A stretch of DNA of 64,000 nucleotides. Source: Halorientalis pallida. Its GTDB lineage: Archaea; Halobacteriota; Halobacteria; Halobacteriales; Haloarculaceae. The position numbers and the translations under genes were made by a program. Below are positions 58,603-64,000 of the stretch, one piece after another. Positions within the stretch are counted from its first letter, which is position 1. Every line of letters begins with the position of its first letter. Location of the stretch: contig NZ_RDFA01000004.1 of assembly GCF_004118325.1 (NCBI RefSeq), positions 124,001 through 188,000 of the forward strand, written 5' to 3'. Below the pieces are notes generated by a model that was not told where the DNA came from, made no database searches, and worked only from the letters and a program-made list of their open reading frames with translations.

Positions 58603-59574
58603 TCAGGCCATCGGGAGGTCCTGCTCGGCTTCCAGCAGTTCGTGGTAGCGGTTGCGGATGGTGACTTCGCTGATGTCCGCGACCTCGGAGACGGCGGCCT
58701 GGGTGGTCTTCTCGTTGGTCAGCAGGGCGGCCGCGTAGACGGCGGCGGCGGCGAGGCCGACCGGGGACTTCCCGGAGTGGACGCCCTGTTCCTTGGCGTT
58801 CTGGAGAAGCTGGCGGGCGCGGTGTTCGGCCTCGTCGGACAGTTCCAGCGACGAGGCGAACCGCGGCACGTAGCTCTCGGGGTCGGCCGGCTTCACTTCG
58901 AGGCCGAGTTCCCGAACCACGTACCGGTAGGTGCGGGCGATCTCGCTTTTCTCGACCCGCGAGACGTCCGTGATCTCGTCGAGGCTCCGTGGAACGCCGG
59001 CCTGGCGCGCGGCGGCGTAGACCGAGGCCGTCGAGACGCCCTCGATGGAACGGCCTGGCAGGAGGTCCTCGTCCAGCGCGCGGCGGTAGATGACGCTGGC
59101 GGTCTCCCGGACGTTCTCGGGGAGGCCCAGGGCGGAGGCCATGCGGTCGATCTCACCGAGCGCCTGCTTGAGGTTGCGCTCCTTGGAGTCACGGGTGCGG
59201 AACCGCTCGTTCCACTTCCGGAGCCGCTGCATCTTCTGTCGCTGGCGACTGCCCAGGGAGTTGCCGTAGGCGTCCTTGTCGCGCCAGTCGATGTTGGTCG
59301 AGAGCCCCTTGTCGTGCATCATGTTCGTGGTCGGGGCACCGACACGCGATTTCTCGTCTTTCTCGCTGGCGTCGAACGCACGCCACTCGGGCCCGCGGTC
59401 GATCTCGTCTTCCTCGACGACCAGGCCGCAGTCCTCACAGACCGTCTCGCCGTGTTCGTTGTCCATGACGAGGTGACCGCCACACTCCGGGCAGTCTACC
59501 GCTTCGGCCTCGCCAGTCTCCTCTTCTGTCGTCTCGTCGGTCGTGCGCGTTCGCGCTCTCGTGTTCTCGCTCAT
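58603..59574 (-). CDS. tfb: Transcription initiation factor TFB (second copy)
   Basis: This second TFB has 323 residues, with the zinc ribbon (CPECGGHLVMDNEHGETVCEDCG), B-finger ([23 protein letters not shown]) and two cyclin repeats. It differs from the copy at 27998-28963 mainly in the linker and in the second repeat (SGKSPVGLAAAAVYAAALLTNEK). Both recognition helices keep SEVTIRNRY. Multiple TFB/TBP pairs let haloarchaea partition promoters (established). Its promoter region contains a symmetric dyad centred on a TATA element (59654-59675), about 80-100 nt upstream. Confidence 0.94.
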   Translation of the reverse strand: MSENTRARTRTTDETTEEETGEAEAVDCPECGGHLVMDNEHGETVCEDCGLVVEEDEIDRGPEWRAFDASEKDEKSRVGAPTTNMMHDKGLSTNIDWRDKDAYGNSLGSRQRQKMQRLRKWNERFRTRDSKERNLKQALGEIDRMASALGLPENVRETASVIYRRALDEDLLPGRSIEGVSTASVYAAARQAGVPRSLDEITDVSRVEKSEIARTYRYVVRELGLEVKPADPESYVPRFASSLELSDEAEHRARQLLQNAKEQGVHSGKSPVGLAAAAVYAAALLTNEKTTQAAVSEVADISEVTIRNRYHELLEAEQDLPMA

Positions 59575-59653
59575 TGGTACGAAGGCGAATGCTATCCGGG
59601 CAGGCTGTGACCTGAAAATTCCCGGACAGTCGTGGGTAGCAAATACATTACGG

Positions 59654-59675
59654 CGAAACTTATTTAAATGTTTCG
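59654..59675. promoter_or_regulatory. Symmetric BRE-TATA-BRE dyad upstream of tfb
   Basis: A 6-bp inverted repeat CGAAAC...GTTTCG flanks the 10-bp AT core TTATTTAAAT. Each arm followed by the core looks like an archaeal BRE plus TATA element, so the site is readable on both strands. On the minus strand it would put the tfb start of transcription some 50-60 nt before its ATG. Confidence 0.6.
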
Positions 59676-59804
59676 GTGTCTTTCGCTGTTCCCCGGGTAA
59701 CGGGTTCTACGTATCTGATTTCGACCGGATGGTTAGAGTATTAATACGTTGTTACGGTGTGACACCCCACACGTGGCTCGTCGAGAAACGGGGTCGGTCG
59801 GCCG

Positions 59805-61118
59805 TCACTCGATGGCGCGTTCGACGTGGTCGACGACGTAGTCCGCGAACTCCTCGCCGGCCTGCTGGTCGAACTGGCTGCGCAGGTACCGGAAGGAGAG
59901 GTTGACTTCGCCCTGGAAGGTGGCGACACCGATGGAGACCGGCGTCCCCCGCCAGGCCGGCGGCGAGAACCACGGCCGCTCCTCGGCGTCCGGTTCGAGC
60001 GACGGCATCGCCGGAATCCGGCCGAGGTTCGACAGCATGGCCGTGTCGAGCAGTCGCCGGCCGGGGCCACGGAGCAGACGCGGCAACTGGCGTTTCAGCT
60101 CCACGGGCGTCCCCGGCGGCAACATCTCCAGGATCTTGTAGAGGGCGGCCGCCCGGTCACGCTCGGTGAGTTCCTCGGTCTGCTCGCCGATCTCCCGGGC
60201 CGCCGTCGTGTGATCGACCCGGTCACGGGAACGGGTCTCGACGCTCTCGAACATCGAGTACATCCCGGCGACCTGGTAGAACCAGTCGTCGGGCCGGAGG
60301 TTGATCGGCATCATGACGCTGATCTTTCGGGCCGACTTCCCGTGATCCTCGTTCCACTCCGCGATAGCCATGTGCAGGGCCGCCTGCAACACGTCGTTGA
60401 CCGAAACGCCGTCGGGCCGGTCACCGACGAGTCGCGCCGTCAGCCCGGCGTCGAGTTTGCGGCGAGCGAACCGCCAGCCCAGGTCGTCCGTGCCGCCGAC
60501 CTCGGCGATACGGGTCGGGGAGTCGACCACGTTCTGGATGTGTCGCGTCGCCGAATCGACAACGTTCAGCCCGTCGTCCAGCGACGAGGGGCGCAGGTCG
60601 TCGAGCATCGAGCGCGACTCCCGGAAGGTCACGGAGTCCTGCATCGGCTCGTCGCCACGATACGCCTCACAGAGTGCCTGAGCGATCCGCAGAGTCCCCA
60701 CGCCGTCGGCGGCGACGTGGTTCATGCTCACCAGGATCCGGTCGCCGCCGTCGATCCCCTCGCCCCGGACGACCAGCACCCGGAACGGCGGTTCCTCTGT
60801 CAGGTCGAACCGCCGGTAGTAGAGCTGGTTCTGGATCTCTTCGAGGTCCCGACCCTGGCCGTCGATCGCGCCGACCTCGACCTCGTACTCGTCGTCGGGA
60901 AGCTCCCACTCGAAGCGGGTCGAGGCGAGATCGCTCGGGCGCTTGCGGGCCCCGGCGATCGGGTGGACCGCACAGGCCGTCGCCGCGGCCTGGCCGAGCC
61001 GGTCGACGTCGACCGTCACCGTCGTCTCCAGTTCCGCCTGGATGTTCCAGGGCTGGAACTCGTGTTCGATGTGATGCACCGACTCCTCGATCATCGAGAA
61101 CGGAACTGTCGTACTCAC
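59805..61118 (-). CDS. Condensation-domain acyltransferase-like protein
   Basis: This 437-residue protein is of the CoA-dependent acyltransferase/condensation fold (PapA5 and WS/DGAT-like). The active-site motif HHxxxDG appears as NHVAADG with Asn133, the catalytic His134 and Asp138-Gly139. The second subdomain holds RPDGVSVNDVLQAALHMAIAEWN and PINLRPDDW, then a C-terminal LSNLGRIP segment like the tunnel strand. It probably transfers an acyl group to an alcohol or amine; lipid or cell-surface substrates are possible. GTG 61118 with a GGTGA motif upstream is the likeliest start, ATG 61094 the alternative. Confidence 0.8.
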   Translation of the reverse strand: MSTTVPFSMIEESVHHIEHEFQPWNIQAELETTVTVDVDRLGQAAATACAVHPIAGARKRPSDLASTRFEWELPDDEYEVEVGAIDGQGRDLEEIQNQLYYRRFDLTEEPPFRVLVVRGEGIDGGDRILVSMNHVAADGVGTLRIAQALCEAYRGDEPMQDSVTFRESRSMLDDLRPSSLDDGLNVVDSATRHIQNVVDSPTRIAEVGGTDDLGWRFARRKLDAGLTARLVGDRPDGVSVNDVLQAALHMAIAEWNEDHGKSARKISVMMPINLRPDDWFYQVAGMYSMFESVETRSRDRVDHTTAAREIGEQTEELTERDRAAALYKILEMLPPGTPVELKRQLPRLLRGPGRRLLDTAMLSNLGRIPAMPSLEPDAEERPWFSPPAWRGTPVSIGVATFQGEVNLSFRYLRSQFDQQAGEEFADYVVDHVERAIE

Positions 61119-61269
61119 CGGTCGTCACCCCGTTTTTTACCCCACATACACGGGAGAAAACCGTGGTCGCACATAAATTCACACCAAACGCTTCGATTTT
61201 TGGGAACGGACGGCCTGAGAGCGGGGTTCGGACACAACGCACAAGATCACCCCCGCCCCAGGGTCCGAC

Positions 61270-61776
61270 ATGCGTGTCGCAGTCGGTAGCGAGAATCCGG
61301 TGAAGGTGGCCGCGACCAGACGAGCGCTCCCCGACGCGGTCGCCGAACCGGTCGACGTGGCGTCGGGCGTCCCCGAACAACCCCGCGGGCGCGACGAGAC
61401 GATCAGCGGGGCACGGAACCGCGCCGAAGCCGCGCTGGCCGCGACCGGCGCGGGACTCGGCGTCGGCATCGAGGGCGGCGTCGCCCGCGTCGAGGGGGCC
61501 GACGGCCTCTTCCTGATCATGTGGGCTGCCGTCACCGACGGCGAGCGCTGGGGTATCGGCGGCGGGCCGAGTCTCACACTCCCGGACGACGTGGCCGCCC
61601 GCGTCGCGGACGGTGCGGAACTCGGGCCGGTGATGGACGACCTGCTCGACACCGAGGGTGTCGCGGAGCAGGAGGGCGCGGCGGGCGTGCTCACCGGCGA
61701 ACGGATCGACCGCGAGTCCGCGCTGGTTCACGCCGTCGCGAGCGCCGCCGGCCCGTTCGTGACCGACCAGTACTAG
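61270..61776 (+). CDS. Inosine/xanthosine triphosphatase-like (DUF84)
   Basis: This 168-residue protein is of the DUF84/YjjX family, which hydrolyses non-canonical purine triphosphates (ITP, XTP) to protect nucleic acids. VAVGSENPVKVAATRRAL starts the ITPase-like fold, and GARNRAEAAL and GIEGGVARVEG are characteristic. Length is near the usual 170-180. It diverges from the acyltransferase gene and shares CTAG with the stop of the next gene. Confidence 0.88.
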   Translation: MRVAVGSENPVKVAATRRALPDAVAEPVDVASGVPEQPRGRDETISGARNRAEAALAATGAGLGVGIEGGVARVEGADGLFLIMWAAVTDGERWGIGGGPSLTLPDDVAARVADGAELGPVMDDLLDTEGVAEQEGAAGVLTGERIDRESALVHAVASAAGPFVTDQY

Positions 61777-63632
61777 GCCGCCTCGTCGCCGGCGTCGGCG
61801 GCACTGGCGCTGGCCTCCTCGGTCTCGGCCACCGCAGTCGTCAGCGAGACGTTGAGCCAGGCCATCGAGGTCAGTCCGCCGGCGATGGTGACCAGGTTCT
61901 TGACCGCGTGGTCGACGATGGCGACGGCGAGCGCGACCAGCGCCGTGAGTCCCGGGGTCGCGGTCAGGCCCACGACGATGATCGTGAAGGCCCCCTCGTA
62001 CAGTCCGATTCCGCCCGGCGAGAGCGGCAGGATCTTCGCGAGGTTGCCGACGCTGACCGCGAAGAAGGCCACCGCAGTCAGATACGGCGTCACCTCGATC
62101 CCGAAGGCCGCGAACACGATCACCGCGGTCACCACGTCCAGCGTCCAGATGGCGAGGCTCCCGAAGCCGACCCGGAAGAAGGCCCCGCGGTCGCTGACGA
62201 CCCGCTCCACGTCGCCGACGAACCGCTCGATCACACCCACGACGTACTCCGCGTACGAATCGTTGCTGAGCGCGCGAACCGCCCGGCGCACGAGGTTCGT
62301 GTCACGGCGCGCGTTGACGACGATGACCGCCACGGCGAGGATGGCGACCAGGCCGACGCCGGCGGCGACCCGCATCGCCGTACCGGCCGCCGCGGCCGGG
62401 TTCAGCGTCTCCCCGCCGATGGTGACCGTGCCCACGTCCGCCGCGATGGCCGCGGCGACTTCCTCGGTCCCGCCGGTCGCGACCAGGCCGAGCAGGACGC
62501 TCCCGCCCAGCACCGTGATCGCCAGCAGGTCGAACACCCGCTCGACGGCCAGCGACGCGAACCCGGTGGGGTAGGGAATCGACCGGCGAGCCTTCACCAC
62601 GTAGGCCCGCACCGCGTCGCCGGCCCGCGCCGGGAACACGAGGTTGCCGGTCTGACTGATGAATATCGCCCCGGTCAGGAACCAGGTGTCGCCGTCGTAG
62701 TCCAGCCGAGACAGGATGTCCCGGTAGCGCAGGCCCCGGAGCGGCCACGAGAGCAGGTAGACCACGCCCGAGAGCGCGACCAGCACCGGGTCGGCCCCCG
62801 TGATCGCGTCCAGCACGGCGGCCGGCTCCAGATAGACGAGCATGAGCGCCAGCGCGACGAACACCAGCACCGACCCGGCGGCCATGCTCACCCGGCGGGT
62901 CAGGCGCGGACTCACCGTCAGTTGCCACCAGGTCCGGACGATCTGACTGCCCATCCCGAACACGTCGCGCACGAGGTCGACCTTCGAGTCGCCCTGTGGC
63001 GTCCACTCGACGGGGAACTCCGCGACCCGGTAGCCGGCCCGCTGGGCTCGGACGAGCACCTCGGTGTCCCAGAACCAGTGGTCGTCCTCCACGTCGTCCA
63101 GCAGGTCGAGCAGTGCCTCGCGTTCGAAGGCCTTGAACCCACACTGGTGATCGAGCAGGTCCGAGCGGAGGAACAGGCGGACCAGCCGGTTGTACCCCTT
63201 CGAGGGGATGCCCCGCTTGGCCGGCCGGTCGGCGTCGGCCCCGGGGACCCACCGCGACCCGGTCGCCACGTCGTACTCGCCGGAGCGAACCCGCTCCACG
63301 AGTTCCTCGAGGTGGCGCATGTCGGTCGCGAGGTCGGTGTCGAAGTAGACGAGGGTCTGCCCCTCGGCGGCTCGGAACGCCTGTCCGAGGGCTTGTCCCC
63401 GGCCCAGGCGCTCGTCGCTGTGGTAGTGACTGATGCGGTCGTCCTCGCTGGCCAGTCGCTCGGCGATCTCGGGCGTCCGATCTGCACAGCCGTCCTCGGC
63501 GACGATCACCTCGAACGACTCGGCGGGGAGAAAGGATTCGAGCGTCTCGATGGTGATCTCGACCGTGTCCGCCAGGGTCGCCGCCTCGTCGTAGGCGGGG
63601 AGGACGACGCTCACCTCCCGAGTCGGACTCAT
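61773..63632 (-). CDS. Glycosyltransferase-flippase fusion membrane protein
   Basis: This 619-residue fusion has an N-terminal GT2 domain (about 1-240: VVLPAYDEAATLADTV, AEDGCADRT, the DxD motif YFDTDLATD, GSRWVPGADADRP, HQCGFKAF), similar to polyprenol-phosphate sugar transferases. A C-terminal LPG_synthase/UPF0104-type domain follows with about eight membrane helices (about 252-590, including TGNLVFPARAGDAVRAY and LSPGGIGLYEGAF). It could make a lipid-linked sugar and help move it across the membrane, likely for glycosylation (inference). ATG 63632 begins the GT2 core. Confidence 0.9.
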   Translation of the reverse strand: MSPTREVSVVLPAYDEAATLADTVEITIETLESFLPAESFEVIVAEDGCADRTPEIAERLASEDDRISHYHSDERLGRGQALGQAFRAAEGQTLVYFDTDLATDMRHLEELVERVRSGEYDVATGSRWVPGADADRPAKRGIPSKGYNRLVRLFLRSDLLDHQCGFKAFEREALLDLLDDVEDDHWFWDTEVLVRAQRAGYRVAEFPVEWTPQGDSKVDLVRDVFGMGSQIVRTWWQLTVSPRLTRRVSMAAGSVLVFVALALMLVYLEPAAVLDAITGADPVLVALSGVVYLLSWPLRGLRYRDILSRLDYDGDTWFLTGAIFISQTGNLVFPARAGDAVRAYVVKARRSIPYPTGFASLAVERVFDLLAITVLGGSVLLGLVATGGTEEVAAAIAADVGTVTIGGETLNPAAAAGTAMRVAAGVGLVAILAVAVIVVNARRDTNLVRRAVRALSNDSYAEYVVGVIERFVGDVERVVSDRGAFFRVGFGSLAIWTLDVVTAVIVFAAFGIEVTPYLTAVAFFAVSVGNLAKILPLSPGGIGLYEGAFTIIVVGLTATPGLTALVALAVAIVDHAVKNLVTIAGGLTSMAWLNVSLTTAVAETEEASASAADAGDEAA

Positions 63633-63827
63633 TGCCGGTCTTTCCACCAGCGCGCAAAAGTACCTTCTGTTAGCTCACGCAGGTCCAGGTCGAAGTCGGG
63701 ACCCCACAGCCCCGACCAGAGACGGTTCCGGCCGGGCAGGACCGCCGTCACAAAAACCCGTCCCGTCCGTTCTTTCGAGCCGGGAACCGCCGTCACTTTT
63801 TCACGTCCGCGGGGCGCACGGACAGGT

Positions 63828-64000
63828 ATGAACGAAGCGTTCGTGCAACTCCTGTGTCCCGAGTGTGAGAAAGACTGGGAAGACGGGCCGACCGACCTCC
63901 CGGCGGCGGACGCGACGTTCACCTGCCCGGACTGTGACGCCGAGCGTCGGACCGCCGAGTTCATGCGTACCGACCGCGACCTCGAAGTCCTGAAAGAGAT
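63828..64000 (+). CDS. Zinc-ribbon protein, 3' end cut off by window edge
   Basis: The frame from ATG 63828 runs 57 codons to the window edge. It has two CPxC motifs (LLCPECEKDW and FTCPDCDAERR) making one zinc ribbon, and a Glu/Arg-rich helix after it. It resembles small haloarchaeal zinc-binding proteins (DUF7836-like, from memory). CACTTTTTCAC near 63795 is a likely TATA box about 30 nt upstream. Confidence 0.75.
   Translation, partial: MNEAFVQLLCPECEKDWEDGPTDLPAADATFTCPDCDAERRTAEFMRTDRDLEVLKE

Overview
The window is chromosomal DNA from an extremely halophilic archaeon (class Halobacteria). The evidence is high G+C, acidic proteins, mostly leaderless-type promoters (a TATA-like box about 24-30 nt before the start codon), two TFB genes, a tubulin-like CetZ, transcription factor S, archaeal NAC, type II 3-dehydroquinate synthase, NreA and a cluster of haloarchaeal pilus-like genes. 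I would not place it below class; a Haloarcula-type lineage is only a guess. I found no rRNA, tRNA, CRISPR array, insertion sequence or provirus. It reads as ordinary core chromosome with a few accessory stretches.

Layout. 0-6.9 kb: a truncated acidic membrane protein, an acyl-CoA dehydrogenase, the fused purine enzyme PurNH, PurB and an HTH regulator. 7.0-13.6 kb: a TauE-like transporter downstream of a tightly overlapping lysine operon, dapA-dapB-dapD-lysA-dapF-dapE (the succinylated diaminopimelate route; dapC is absent). 13.9-18.6 kb: a NYN-domain protein, a PUA protein, an LEA14-like protein with a broken PKD tail, an array of hairpins, then nac and trmI. 18.6-28.9 kb: transcription factor S, MFS and MscS-like membrane proteins, CetZ, DUF302, NreA, a histidine kinase and TFB. 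29.1-34.8 kb: RNase HI, a PadR regulator, pyrophosphatase, an ATP-grasp enzyme and a phosphodiesterase-like protein. 34.9-39.2 kb: small membrane proteins, UspA, a phosphate transporter and a CARDB surface protein. 39.3-49.0 kb: eight co-directional genes for a type IV pilus-like machine (assembly ATPase, membrane platform, pilin-like and large surface subunits) in three transcription units. 49.1-52.2 kb: a secreted protein with a carbohydrate-binding module and seven repeated domains. 52.4-59.6 kb: shikimate genes (DHQ synthase II, AroD) around an aldehyde dehydrogenase, a Ca2+/Na+ exchanger, a probable CTAG methyltransferase and a second TFB. 59.8-64 kb: a condensation-fold acyltransferase, a DUF84 NTPase, a glycosyltransferase-flippase fusion and a truncated zinc-ribbon gene.

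Most interesting signals. (1) Three promoters in the pilus cluster share a conserved block at identical spacing between TATA box and start codon. (2) Six of twelve convergent gene pairs end on a shared 4-nt palindromic double stop (CTAG five times, TTAA once), although CTAG is roughly ten-fold depleted in the window (16 sites by my scan) and a probable CTAG methyltransferase is encoded here. (3) Six consecutive hairpins lie in 200 bp downstream of a PKD domain that has lost its middle and its frame. (4) A BRE-TATA-BRE dyad lies in front of one tfb, and a PadR-type dyad in front of the padR gene.
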